The translations under genes and the position numbers were made by a program. Shown in pieces: positions 1-7,425 of a stretch of DNA of 49,160 nt. The number at the start of each line of letters is the position of its first letter. The stretch's first letter is position 1. Origin of the DNA: an uncultured Prevotellaceae bacterium (GTDB taxonomy: Bacteria > Bacteroidota > Bacteroidia > Bacteroidales > Bacteroidaceae). The notes under the pieces were generated by a model. The model saw only the letters and a program-made list of their open reading frames with translations. It did not search any database and was not told where the DNA came from. The DNA is taken from positions 1 to 49,160 of the forward strand of contig CADCBZ010000027.1 of the NCBI GenBank assembly GCA_902799765.1, read 5' to 3'.

Positions 1-173
1 GGATTTAATTCTGGAACTTTTTACATTTAAATGTAGCAAGTGCTAGATTTAATTCTAGGAAATCCTCCTCCGAACAGTCAATTTATTGTTTAACATTTAT
101 AATTTCAGAAGTATGGCATTGAAAGTAAAAGCGAGCAGAGCGAAAATTCTGAAAACATTAAATTTCAGTTATT

Positions 174-272
174 ATGACGAAAAAAGAGACTGCTAAGTTT
201 ATTGTGCAGATCATCGTGTCGATTGGATCGGCGATCCTGACGGCACTGGGTGCTGTGTCCTGTACCATCTAG
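174..272 (+). CDS. smalltalk family micro-protein (32 aa)
   Basis: This short reading frame begins MTKKETAKFIVQIIVSIGS and ends in SCTI. It is one hydrophobic helix preceded by charged residues. The pattern (K-rich start, K-FIxQIIxSI, then a T/A/L stretch and a near-terminal Cys) is that of the small Bacteroidota proteins named smalltalk, usually encoded just upstream of an N-acetylmuramoyl-L-alanine amidase. Here the downstream frame at 285-492 is indeed an amidase remnant, which supports the call. The function of the family is unknown to me; a membrane role is inferred from the single helix. Confidence 0.72.
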   Translation: MTKKETAKFIVQIIVSIGSAILTALGAVSCTI

Positions 273-284
273 TAGGGAGCAAGT

Positions 285-492
285 ATGAGAGTTATAAGGG
301 GGACTTGATGCCCGCGGTCAACCCGACGACACGCGCACGGCTGCGCAGAAGGCTACCATGCGTCAGTTGCTCGAGGATCTCCACCAGCGCTACCCCCGCG
401 CCTTGATCGTAGGTCATCGTGACCTCAGTCACGACCGCGATTGCCCGTGCTTCAATGCGTATAAAGAATACGCTGACCTGCAGCCGAAATAA
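285..492 (+). pseudogene. N-acetylmuramoyl-L-alanine amidase remnant, internally deleted
   Basis: An ATG at 285 opens MRVIRGT and stops at once. The frame ending at 490-492 then reads GLDARGQPDDTRTAAQKATM, followed by a segment with IVGHRDL and CPCF and the end YADLQPK. That is the C-terminal third of a T7-lysozyme-type (Amidase_2) amidase, including the late zinc-ligand His in GHRD and a downstream Cys. A stop at 295-297 closes the frame on the 5' side. The natural start (MRxI) and the C-terminal third are therefore both present, but most of the catalytic domain between them is missing. I read this as an internal deletion that left a pseudogene. Such amidases normally sit directly after a smalltalk gene, as here. 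Confidence 0.75.
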
Positions 493-496
493 AAGA

Positions 497-527
497 AATC
501 CCCGCCACCTGGCGGGGATTCTTTATT
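497..527. terminator. Bidirectional intrinsic terminator
   Basis: A perfect 10-bp GC-rich stem (AATCCCCGCC / GGCGGGGATT) with loop ACCT lies between the amidase remnant and the convergent sirtuin gene. It is flanked by A-rich sequence on the left and CTTTATTT on the right, so it can serve both strands. Confidence 0.85.
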
Positions 528-1215
528 TCATCAGGATCTCACTCAGTTCCTTCATGCCTTCGGAGGCGCCCTTCTGGATCTGCTTCACACGACTGCCGGC
601 ATTGACGGGATTCGGGTCAATCAGATAGACGGGTACGTCAGGACGGGCATAGTGCAACAGGCCTGCAGCCGGATAGACTACCAATGAGGTGCCGATGATC
701 ACCAGGATGTCGGCCTCCTGTACTTCTTCCGCTGCCACGGAGATGTTGGGCACCGCCTCGCCGAAGAAGACGATGAACGGACGGAGCAGTGAACCGTCGC
801 CAGCCTTGGTGCCAGGCTCCACCTCGCAGTTGTCGGGGGTGAGTGTCTGCTGATAGCGTGGGTCATCGACATCACGGCTGGAGCAGACTTTCATCAGTTC
901 ACCATGCAGGTGGATGACCTTCGACGAACCAGCCATCTCGTGGAGGTTATCCACATTCTGCGTGACAACCGTCACGTCGTACTTCTCTTCCAGCTTAGCC
1001 ACCAGCCGATGACCTTCGTTGGGTTTCACACCCCAGCATTTCTTGCGGAGCATATTATAGAAATTGGTCACGAGCGTCGGGTCAGCCAACCAACCTTCGT
1101 GGGTGGCCACTTTCGACACGGGATAGTTCTCCCAGAGGCCGTCAGCATCACGGAAAGTCTTCAGTCCACTCTCCACCGACATGCCTGCACCTGTTAATAC
1201 AACAATCTTTTTCAT
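523..1215 (-). CDS. Sir2-family NAD-dependent protein deacylase
   Basis: This 230-aa protein starts MKKIVVLTGAGMSVESG. An in-frame ATG two codons earlier and a TTG before that are possible, but ATG at 1215 fits the family best. Visible sirtuin motifs are GAGMS with FRDADGLW (NAD binding), TQNVDNLHEMAG, the catalytic His in IHLHGEL, and GTSLVVYPA. The enzyme class removes acyl groups from protein lysines using NAD+. In the small domain only two Cys remain (VCSS and DNC) instead of the usual four zinc ligands. Of the Tyr/Arg pair that marks SIRT5/CobB-type desuccinylases, the Tyr is seen in FYNMLR but the Arg is one residue further on. Substrate preference is therefore open. The gene is monocistronic, with a TATCTTTG box at 1241-1248. 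Confidence 0.88.
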   Translation of the reverse strand: MKKIVVLTGAGMSVESGLKTFRDADGLWENYPVSKVATHEGWLADPTLVTNFYNMLRKKCWGVKPNEGHRLVAKLEEKYDVTVVTQNVDNLHEMAGSSKVIHLHGELMKVCSSRDVDDPRYQQTLTPDNCEVEPGTKAGDGSLLRPFIVFFGEAVPNISVAAEEVQEADILVIIGTSLVVYPAAGLLHYARPDVPVYLIDPNPVNAGSRVKQIQKGASEGMKELSEILMK

Positions 1216-1240
1216 AAGCATCAAGTCATTAATTCCTCTG

Positions 1241-1248
1241 CAAAGATA
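1241..1248 (-). promoter_or_regulatory. Bacteroidota -7 box for the sirtuin gene
   Basis: TATCTTTG on the minus strand matches TAnnTTTG. A GAGGAATTA stretch follows before the start codons. Confidence 0.6.
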
Positions 1249-1354
1249 AAGATAAAAACAAAGATTAGCAGAATTAAAGGATTAAAAAAATAAAAAAATG
1301 TAAGGCGGCAGCAAATTTTTCACTTTTCACACTTCAGTTTTCACTTATTTGTTG

Positions 1355-1362
1355 TAACTTTG
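1355..1362 (+). promoter_or_regulatory. Bacteroidota -7 box for the FKBP operon
   Basis: TAACTTTG lies 42 bases before the first FKBP start codon. The preceding 1315-1347 stretch is rich in TTTTCAC units resembling the heptamer repeats found elsewhere in the window. Confidence 0.6.
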
Positions 1363-1404
1363 CGCCCGATTTTAGAAGTTACACATTATTAATATAAAGA
1401 AAGA

Positions 1405-2010
1405 ATGGATAAATTAAGCTATGCTTTGGGCCTGGGAATCGGTCAGCAACTTGCCCAGATGGGTGCTGAGAACATCAGTGCCGACGACTTCGCACAGGCT
1501 ATCAAGGATGTGCTGGAGGGTCAGGAGTTGAAGGTGAGTCACCGTGAGGCTCAGACGATTGTTCAGGAGTATTTCGCCAAGCAGAACGAGAAAATTCAGG
1601 CTGAGCGCGCCGAGCAGGGCAAGGTGCACAAGGAGGCCGGTGAGAAATATCTGGCTGAGAACGCCAAGAAGGATGGTGTGGTGACACTGCCCAGTGGCCT
1701 GCAGTATCAGGTGCTGAAGGAAGGTAACGGTAAGAAGCCTTCTGCTAAGGACACCGTGATGTGCCATTATGAGGGTACGCTGATTGATGGAACCGTGTTC
1801 GACAGCAGTTACCAGCGTGGTGAACCTGCCACATTCCCCTTGCAGCAGGTGATCGCTGGTTGGACCGAAGGTCTGCAGCTGATGCAGGAGGGTGCTAAGT
1901 ACCGCTTCTTCATCCCTTACCGTCTGGGTTACGGTGCAGGTGGTGCAGGTGCGCAGATTCCTCCGTTTGCAGCACTGATTTTCGATGTTGAGTTGATTCA
2001 AGTAGTATAA
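1405..2010 (+). CDS. FKBP-type peptidyl-prolyl isomerase, cytoplasmic
   Basis: 201 aa with no signal peptide: the start MDKLSYALGLGIGQQL is the dimerising FKBP_N helix region itself. A long charged helix (about residues 30-85) leads to the C-terminal FKBP domain (about 95-200). Residues lining the FKBP active site are kept: HYEGTLIDGTVFDSS (Tyr, Phe, Asp), VIAGW, and a final FAALIFDVELI. The architecture is that of FklB/Mip-type isomerases, which act as folding catalysts and chaperones. It is the first of three adjacent FKBP genes (22-bp gap to the next). Lack of an export signal makes a cytoplasmic location likely. Confidence 0.92.
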   Translation: MDKLSYALGLGIGQQLAQMGAENISADDFAQAIKDVLEGQELKVSHREAQTIVQEYFAKQNEKIQAERAEQGKVHKEAGEKYLAENAKKDGVVTLPSGLQYQVLKEGNGKKPSAKDTVMCHYEGTLIDGTVFDSSYQRGEPATFPLQQVIAGWTEGLQLMQEGAKYRFFIPYRLGYGAGGAGAQIPPFAALIFDVELIQVV

Positions 2011-2032
2011 GTAATAAAGGTAATTATAAGAA

Positions 2033-2911
2033 ATGAAGAAATTAATGTTTGTAGCCGTAATGGCTATCGTTGTTGCAGGCTTTACTGCATGTGGTAACTC
2101 GGCTCCAAAAGCCAACCTGAAGACTGATGTTGACACCATGAGTTATGCGCTTGGTATGGCTCAGACTCAGGGTCTGAAGGATTATCTCGTCAACAGCTTA
2201 GGTGTGGACACCGCTTATATGAGCGAGTTCATCAAAGGTTTGAACGAGGGTGTGAACGCTGGTGAGAATTCCAAGAAGGCTGCTTACTATGCTGGTATCC
2301 AGATTGGTCAGCAGATCTCTACCCGTATGGTCAAGGGTATCAACCGTGAAGTATTTGGTGAAGACTCTACAAAGTCTATTTCAATGAAGAACTTCATGGC
2401 TGCCTTCATCGGTGCAACAACTGGTAAGAAGACGCTGATGACAATGGATCAGGCTCAGCTGATTGCCCAGAGCAAGATGCGTGAGATCAAGGCTCGCGAG
2501 ATGATGAAGACTTATGGCCCCAATAAGGAGGCTGGTGAGAAGTTCCTGAAGGAGAATGCCAAGAAAGAGGGTGTGAAGACGCTCGATAACGGTGTTCAGT
2601 ACAAGGTGCTCACTGAGGGTACAGGTGCGATTCCTGCTGACACTTCACTCGTGAAGGTGAACTATGAGGGCCGTCTGATCGATGGTACCGTGTTCGACAG
2701 CTCTTACAAGCGCGGTGAGCCTGCTATCTTCCGTGCTAATCAGGTAATCAAAGGTTGGACAGAGGCTCTCTGCCACATGCCTGCAGGTTCTGTTTGGGAG
2801 GTTTACATCCCTCAGGATCAGGCTTATGGTGAGCGTGAGCAGGGCGACATCAAGCCTTTCTCTGCACTGATCTTCAAGATTGAACTGGTGGAAGCAAACA
2901 CTAAGAGATAA
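2033..2911 (+). CDS. FKBP-type peptidyl-prolyl isomerase, lipoprotein
   Basis: 292 aa. The N-terminus has a lipoprotein signal (hydrophobic core, then GFTACGNS), so Cys near residue 20 is the predicted lipidation site. An FKBP_N dimerisation region follows (MSYALGMAQTQG onward), then a helical linker and an FKBP domain (about 190-290) with NYEGRLIDGTVFDSS, VIKGW and PFSALIFKIELV. It is predicted to catalyse proline isomerisation in the periplasm while tethered to a membrane. Its stop overlaps the next start (TAATG at 2909-2913), implying translational coupling. It is paralogous to both neighbours. Confidence 0.92.
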   Translation: MKKLMFVAVMAIVVAGFTACGNSAPKANLKTDVDTMSYALGMAQTQGLKDYLVNSLGVDTAYMSEFIKGLNEGVNAGENSKKAAYYAGIQIGQQISTRMVKGINREVFGEDSTKSISMKNFMAAFIGATTGKKTLMTMDQAQLIAQSKMREIKAREMMKTYGPNKEAGEKFLKENAKKEGVKTLDNGVQYKVLTEGTGAIPADTSLVKVNYEGRLIDGTVFDSSYKRGEPAIFRANQVIKGWTEALCHMPAGSVWEVYIPQDQAYGEREQGDIKPFSALIFKIELVEANTKR

Positions 2912-3810
2912 TGAAGAAGACAATATTATTGGCACTCGCCCTCGTGGTGAGTGCTTCTTTTTCACCCGTTGAGGCGATCAAGAAAAAGAATAAGGAGGTG
3001 GTGTTCCCAGCTCAGCCCGTTGTGTTGAACAACAGCTCTGACTCTTTGAGCTATGCAGCTGGTGTGGCACTCACCAATGGTTTGGTGACTTATCTGCTTC
3101 AGCAGAAGATGGACACGACCCTGATGGCCGATTTCGCCCGTGGTCTGCGTGAGGGTGTTCGTAGTGCGGACGATCCGAAGCAGAAGGCTTATATGATCGG
3201 TCTTGATATCGCCCGTCAGGTCAATGAGCGTATGCTGCCTGGTATCACCGAGGAGTTTAAGGACTCTCCTGACTCTATCATAGGCGATCTGCTCTGCAAG
3301 GGCTTTATCGATGCCATTGAGGGTGACTCTACCGTTTTCACTTACGCTGCTGCCGAGAAGCTGTTCACTGAGAAACGTGCTGCCGATAAGCTGGCTAAGG
3401 AGAATAAGCTTTATGGTCCGAACCGTGATGCTGGTGAGAAATTCCTGAAGGAGAATGCCAAGAATGACAGTGTGATCGTGTTGCCCAGCGGCCTGCAGTA
3501 TAAGGTGCTGGTGAAAGGTGATGGCGAGGTGCCCTTAAGTAATCAGAAGGTACAGGTGAACTACGAGGGTCGTCTGATCGACGGTACCGTGTTCGACGCT
3601 TCATCAAAACATGGTGATAAACCTGCAGAGTTTACTCCCGCCCAGGTGATCAAGGGTTGGACGGAAGCGCTCACCATGATGCCTGTAGGTTCGAAATGGC
3701 AGTTGTACATTCCCTACTATCTGGCTTATGGCGAACGAAGTGCCGGAGAGATTAAACCTTTCAGTGCCCTGATTTTCGACGTAGAATTGGTCGGTATTGT
3801 CAAGAATTAA
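2911..3810 (+). CDS. FKBP-type peptidyl-prolyl isomerase, secreted
   Basis: 299 aa. A signal peptide (MKKTILLALALVVSASF, then SPVEA) lacks a lipobox Cys, so a soluble periplasmic protein is predicted. The order FKBP_N (SLSYAAGVALTNG), long helix, FKBP domain (about 200-298) is the same as in the upstream paralogue. Active-site residues are retained in NYEGRLIDGTVFDAS, VIKGW and PFSALIFDVELV. It overlaps the upstream gene by one base and is followed by a strong terminator, so it ends the operon. Confidence 0.92.
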   Translation: MKKTILLALALVVSASFSPVEAIKKKNKEVVFPAQPVVLNNSSDSLSYAAGVALTNGLVTYLLQQKMDTTLMADFARGLREGVRSADDPKQKAYMIGLDIARQVNERMLPGITEEFKDSPDSIIGDLLCKGFIDAIEGDSTVFTYAAAEKLFTEKRAADKLAKENKLYGPNRDAGEKFLKENAKNDSVIVLPSGLQYKVLVKGDGEVPLSNQKVQVNYEGRLIDGTVFDASSKHGDKPAEFTPAQVIKGWTEALTMMPVGSKWQLYIPYYLAYGERSAGEIKPFSALIFDVELVGIVKN

Positions 3811-3813
3811 GTA

Positions 3814-3850
3814 AGTGTGTCACGAAAGTGGCACACTTTTTTGTTTTTTT
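3814..3850 (+). terminator. Intrinsic terminator of the FKBP operon
   Basis: GTGTGTCAC / GTGGCACAC form a 9-bp stem with one G-T pair and a GAAA tetraloop. It is followed directly by TTTTTTGTTTTTTTT. Confidence 0.92.
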
Positions 3851-3884
3851 TCTTAAAAAAGTTGCATTGTTCGATTAAATTCGT

Positions 3885-3892
3885 TACTTTTG
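3885..3892 (+). promoter_or_regulatory. -7 box for the Lrp/dipeptidase/cyclase operon
   Basis: TACTTTTG matches TAnnTTTG and lies 29 bases before the Lrp-type start codon. Being just ahead of an autoregulator-type gene, it is a likely place for Lrp binding, but I see no defined operator. Confidence 0.6.
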
Positions 3893-3921
3893 CTTTCAAA
3901 ATGTAACATAATGAATGAACA

Positions 3922-4398
3922 ATGGAAAAAATTGATCTCTTAGACAAGAAGATTCTGAGCATCCTGTCAAAGAATGCCCGAATCCCCTTTAAGGATGTCG
4001 CAGCCGAGTGTAATGTGTCACGTGCTGCCATCCATCAGCGTGTACAACACCTTATCGATGCCGATGTCATCACTGGTAGCGGTTTCGATGTCAACCCGAA
4101 GAGTCTGGGCTATTCCACCTGTACCTATGTAGGCATCACCCTTGAGAAGGGTTCGATGTATAAGGATGTGGTGGAGCGCCTGAAGCATATCCCAGAGGTG
4201 GTGGAGTGTCATTTCACGACAGGCCCCTACACGATGCTGGTGAAACTCTATGCGCGTGACAACGAACAGCTGATGGACCTGTTGAATGGTAAACTGCAGG
4301 GCATCCCAGGTGTGACAGCTACTGAGACCCTGATCTCACTGGAGCAGAGTCTGAAGCGTGAGATACCGATCACCATTGAAGAAGAGGAAAAGAAATGA
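3922..4398 (+). CDS. Lrp/AsnC-family transcriptional regulator
   Basis: 158 aa. The N-terminal winged helix-turn-helix runs over about residues 3-55 (LLDKKILSILSKNARIPFKD, then SRAAIHQRVQHL). The C-terminal RAM ligand-binding domain follows (about 70-150; CTYVGITLEKG, VVECHFTTGPYTMLVKL). Proteins of this type form octamers and sense small ligands, often amino acids. The gene overlaps the downstream dipeptidase fusion by four bases (ATGA), so it is likely cotranscribed with, and may control, the peptide-handling enzymes that follow. The ligand cannot be read from the sequence. Confidence 0.93.
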   Translation: MEKIDLLDKKILSILSKNARIPFKDVAAECNVSRAAIHQRVQHLIDADVITGSGFDVNPKSLGYSTCTYVGITLEKGSMYKDVVERLKHIPEVVECHFTTGPYTMLVKLYARDNEQLMDLLNGKLQGIPGVTATETLISLEQSLKREIPITIEEEEKK

Positions 4399-6149
4399 GC
4401 CATACCTTTGACTTGCAACAGCATCTTGATGCTGTCTATGCACGTTTCCCCGAGGCTGACCGTCAGCCTGTCATCGGCATCACAGGCAACTACGAGGACC
4501 TGACCTGCAAACTCGGACAGGGCTACTATCAATCCGTGGTGGCTGCAGGTGGTGTACCGGTGATCATCCCTCCTGTGGCTGATACCGACACCATCGTGAA
4601 CACCCTGTCGCGTATCGACGGACTGATTCTCAGTGGTGGGGGTGACTTCAACCCTTTATGGACGGGTGAGGAGCCTTCTGTGAAATTAGGTGGCATCAAC
4701 AAGGAACGCGACCTGCCAGAACTGCTGATCACCCGTCTGGCCTACAACCGTCAGATACCGATGCTGGGTATCTGCCGAGGTATTCAGACACTCGCCATCG
4801 CCCTTGGTGGAGAGGTGGATCAGGATATCAGTGATAAGGCCAAAGTGAAGCATTCGCAGAATGCCGACCGCTCAGAGCCCACGCATAGCGTGACCATCGC
4901 GCCTGACTCGATATTGGCGCAGTTATATAATGATGAGCGGATAGCAGTCAATTCCTTCCATCATCAGGCCGTGAAGGCAGCTGGCAATCAGTTCCGTGTG
5001 GTGGCAAAGGCTGCTGATGGCATCATCGAAGCGATAGAGAGTACCGAGTTTAAGTCGATCCTTGGTGTGCAGTGGCATCCAGAGTGCCTGGAGACCGGAC
5101 TTCCCCTGTTCCAGTGGTTAGTGGGTGAGGCCTCTGCCTATCGTCAGGCCCATCAGACGCATGACCGTATCCTGACACTCGACACCCATTGCGACACGCC
5201 GATGTTCTTCCCCCAGGGTATCCATTTCGACCAGCGCGATCCCAAAATCCTCGTCGATCTGCAGAAGATGACAGAAGGTCGTCAGGATGCGACGATCATG
5301 GTGGCTTATCTGCCACAGCCCAAGGCTGGGGAGACGTTTGCCGATAACGTGAGCTTCGATGTATCAGGGCCTAAAGCCTATGCCGACCTGATCTTCGATA
5401 AGATTGAGGAGATCGTCAGTCAGAATAAAGACTATATCGCTCTAGCCCGTACCCCCAACGACCTCTGGATGCATAAGCACCAGGGGTTGAAGAGTATCAT
5501 GCTGGGCATCGAGAACGGTCTGGCACTTGAGGGGAAACTTGAGAACCTGCAGCACTTTGCCGATCGGGGTGTGGTGTATGTCACCCTTTGCCATAACGGC
5601 GACAACGATATCTGCGACTCTTCCCGTGGAAATAATACCCACAACGGTGTGAGTGCTTTCGGTGAACAGGTCATCCGCGAGATGAACCGTCTGGGTATCC
5701 TTGTCGATCTCAGTCACGGAGGCGAGAAGAGTTTCTATGATGCCCTCGACATCAGCAGTCAGCCTATCGTGTGCAGCCACAGCAGCAGTCGTGCCCTCTG
5801 CGATCATCCCCGTAACCTCACCGACGATCAGATGCGGGCCTTGGCAGCCAAGGGTGGTGTGGCTCAGACCACCATCTATCACGGTTTCCTGAAGAAAGAG
5901 GGTGAGGCCACGATCCTTGACGTGATGGCTCATCTCGACCATGCTATCGACGTGATGGGTATCGACCATGTGGGACTCGGCACCGACTTCGACGGCGATG
6001 GAGGGGTGCGTGGCTTGGCCGACTCCTCCGAACTGATCAATTTCACCCGTCAGTTGCTGGCCCGTCGCTATAGCGAACAGGACATCCAGAAGATCTGGGG
6101 TGGCAACTTCCTGCGCGTGATGGCTCAGGTACAAAAAAGCAAACAATAG
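4395..6149 (+). CDS. Fusion: C26 glutamine-amidotransferase-like hydrolase + M19 dipeptidase
   Basis: 584 aa without a signal peptide. Residues about 20-250 form a PuuD-like class I amidotransferase (gamma-glutamyl hydrolase, peptidase C26) domain: nucleophile Cys in GICRGIQT, and catalytic His and Glu in GVQWHPE. Residues about 258-580 form a renal-dipeptidase (M19) domain: metal-binding HCD in LDTHCDTPMFF, VDLSHGG, CSHSSSRAL, and the Asp in GLGTDFDG. The two activities could release a gamma-glutamyl group and then split the remaining dipeptide. That pairing is inference; each half alone is well supported. Translational overlap with the Lrp gene and a one-base gap to the cyclase gene make a three-gene operon. 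Confidence 0.9.
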   Translation: MSHTFDLQQHLDAVYARFPEADRQPVIGITGNYEDLTCKLGQGYYQSVVAAGGVPVIIPPVADTDTIVNTLSRIDGLILSGGGDFNPLWTGEEPSVKLGGINKERDLPELLITRLAYNRQIPMLGICRGIQTLAIALGGEVDQDISDKAKVKHSQNADRSEPTHSVTIAPDSILAQLYNDERIAVNSFHHQAVKAAGNQFRVVAKAADGIIEAIESTEFKSILGVQWHPECLETGLPLFQWLVGEASAYRQAHQTHDRILTLDTHCDTPMFFPQGIHFDQRDPKILVDLQKMTEGRQDATIMVAYLPQPKAGETFADNVSFDVSGPKAYADLIFDKIEEIVSQNKDYIALARTPNDLWMHKHQGLKSIMLGIENGLALEGKLENLQHFADRGVVYVTLCHNGDNDICDSSRGNNTHNGVSAFGEQVIREMNRLGILVDLSHGGEKSFYDALDISSQPIVCSHSSSRALCDHPRNLTDDQMRALAAKGGVAQTTIYHGFLKKEGEATILDVMAHLDHAIDVMGIDHVGLGTDFDGDGGVRGLADSSELINFTRQLLARRYSEQDIQKIWGGNFLRVMAQVQKSKQ

Positions 6150-6150
6150 T

Positions 6151-7146
6151 ATGAGATATTTTGAGAAACTGGTCTGTATGGCCTGCATTGCCTCTTCTTT
6201 GGTGGCGTGTGGCCTGCGCAAACAGACCTCAGAAACAGATACGTCCTTGAAACCCGTTGGCCCGATGTTTATCGCCGACAGTGCCTATCAGTTCTGTCAG
6301 CAGCAGTGTGACTTTGGTCCCCGTACCATGAACAGTGCGGCTCATGATGCCTGTGGCAACTGGATCGTGAACAAGTTCCAGCAGTATGGTATGACTGTCA
6401 CCCGTCAGGAGGCTACCCTCAAAGGCTATGACGGTACGCCTCTGAAGAGTACGAACATCATCGCCAGTTATCTGCCGGAACAGACAGCGCGCCTACTGCT
6501 CTGTGCCCACTGGGACAGTCGGCCTTGGGCGGATAACGACCCTGACGAGGCCAACTGGAAGAAACCCGTCTTGGCTGCCAATGATGGAGCGAGTGGGGTG
6601 GCAGTGATGCTCGAGATTGCCCGACTGCTACAGAACGACAGTCTGCAGATCGGTGTCGATTTCGTGTGCTTCGATGCTGAAGACTGGGGTGTGCCCCAGT
6701 GGAGCGATGTGGCCGACAGAGGTGACTCATGGGCTTTGGGTGCCCAGTATTGGGCCGAACAGTGTCCTAAACGACAGGCTAAACTCTACCGTTTTGGTAT
6801 CCTACTTGACATGGTAGGAGGCGAGGGTGCCCAGTTCTACAAGGAGGGTATGTCCATGCAGCATGCAGCAGGTATCGTCGATAAGGTATGGCAGGCTGCT
6901 CAGGTGGTAGGCTACGGCAGTCGCTTCCCTATGCAGACGGGTGGCTATATCACCGACGACCATATCCCAGTAAACAAGGTCGCCAAGATCCCCTGCATCG
7001 ACATCATCCCTCACTATCCTGATTGCGAGCAGAGCAACTTCGGTCCGACTTGGCACACCGTCAACGACACGATGGACCATATCGATAAGTCCACCCTTCA
7101 GGCTGTCGGACAGACCGTCATCCAGGTCCTCTTCTCAGAGAAATAA
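6151..7146 (+). CDS. Glutaminyl-peptide cyclotransferase-like M28 lipoprotein
   Basis: 331 aa. The signal ends in SLVACGLR, giving a lipidated Cys near residue 21. The M28 fold shows HWDSRPWADND, then ANDGASGVAVMLEIARLL (zinc Asp) and CFDAEDWG (catalytic/zinc Glu), with a late His in DDHIPVNK. These are the motifs of glutaminyl cyclases of the mammalian-like type described from Porphyromonas, Tannerella and Prevotella. The enzyme converts N-terminal Gln of exported proteins to pyroglutamate. Several predicted exported proteins in this window would have Gln right after the signal peptidase site, which suits this activity. A plain aminopeptidase role is the alternative. Confidence 0.83.
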   Translation: MRYFEKLVCMACIASSLVACGLRKQTSETDTSLKPVGPMFIADSAYQFCQQQCDFGPRTMNSAAHDACGNWIVNKFQQYGMTVTRQEATLKGYDGTPLKSTNIIASYLPEQTARLLLCAHWDSRPWADNDPDEANWKKPVLAANDGASGVAVMLEIARLLQNDSLQIGVDFVCFDAEDWGVPQWSDVADRGDSWALGAQYWAEQCPKRQAKLYRFGILLDMVGGEGAQFYKEGMSMQHAAGIVDKVWQAAQVVGYGSRFPMQTGGYITDDHIPVNKVAKIPCIDIIPHYPDCEQSNFGPTWHTVNDTMDHIDKSTLQAVGQTVIQVLFSEK

Positions 7147-7150
7147 GCGA

Positions 7151-7176
7151 GGCATCCGATTGGATGCCCCTTTTTT
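7151..7176 (+). terminator. Intrinsic terminator after the cyclase gene
   Basis: GGCATCC-GATT-GGATGCC forms a perfect 7-bp stem followed by CCTTTTTT, four bases after the stop codon. Confidence 0.92.
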
Positions 7177-7226
7177 GTCATCTCGACTCCGCTCGAAATG
7201 ACAGGGGGTACTCCGCTCGAAATGAT
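7177..7226. repeat. Dispersed TCGAnATGACA palindromic repeat, copy 1
   Basis: TGTCATCTCGACTCCGCTCG then AAATGACA can fold back on itself (TGTCAT...ATGACA, with CGA units inside). A partial second unit, CTCCGCTCGAAATGA, follows. The same vocabulary (TCGAGATGACA, CTCGAGCGAAGTCGAG) recurs at 8956-9032. The rest of the gap to 7352 shows no gene. Confidence 0.65.
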
Positions 7227-7352
7227 GATAGCATTGTTAATACTGCGAGCTTCCTCTATCTCAATCTCTGGATGAATGAAATGACCTTAAAAAAAATGGC
7301 GGATTTCTTGAAAAAATAAAGATCAAAACTTGCAAGTTTCAGAAATGTTTCT

Positions 7353-7360
7353 TATTTTTG
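7353..7360 (+). promoter_or_regulatory. -7 box for the clostripain gene
   Basis: TATTTTTG matches TAnnTTTG. A TTG at 7330-7332 sits at about the right distance for the -33 element. The AT-rich leader that follows ends in GGAGAG just before the chosen start. Confidence 0.6.
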
Positions 7361-7425
7361 CACTCACATTTTATTAATCTTTTTAATTCACATATAAAAC
7401 TACTTTATTAATTATGGAGAGAAAA

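Noticed and set aside
1-112. Near-direct repeat GATTTAATTCTGGAA / GATTTAATTCTAGGAA at 2-16 and 47-62
   Set aside because: Short, AT-rich, and at the window edge; context is missing, so I cannot tell a repeat from chance.
113-196. 27-codon reading frame (MALKVKASRAKILKTL...) just before the smalltalk gene
   Set aside because: It overlaps the smalltalk start in another frame and matches no family I recognise. A leader peptide or the end of a deleted gene is possible, but nothing supports it.
1414-2139. Long minus-strand frame antisense to the first FKBP gene
   Set aside because: It mirrors the codon pattern of a strongly supported gene; no family motifs or promoter.
5442-6221. 259-codon minus-strand frame antisense to the dipeptidase fusion
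   Set aside because: Shadow of a clear enzyme gene, with no recognisable domain.
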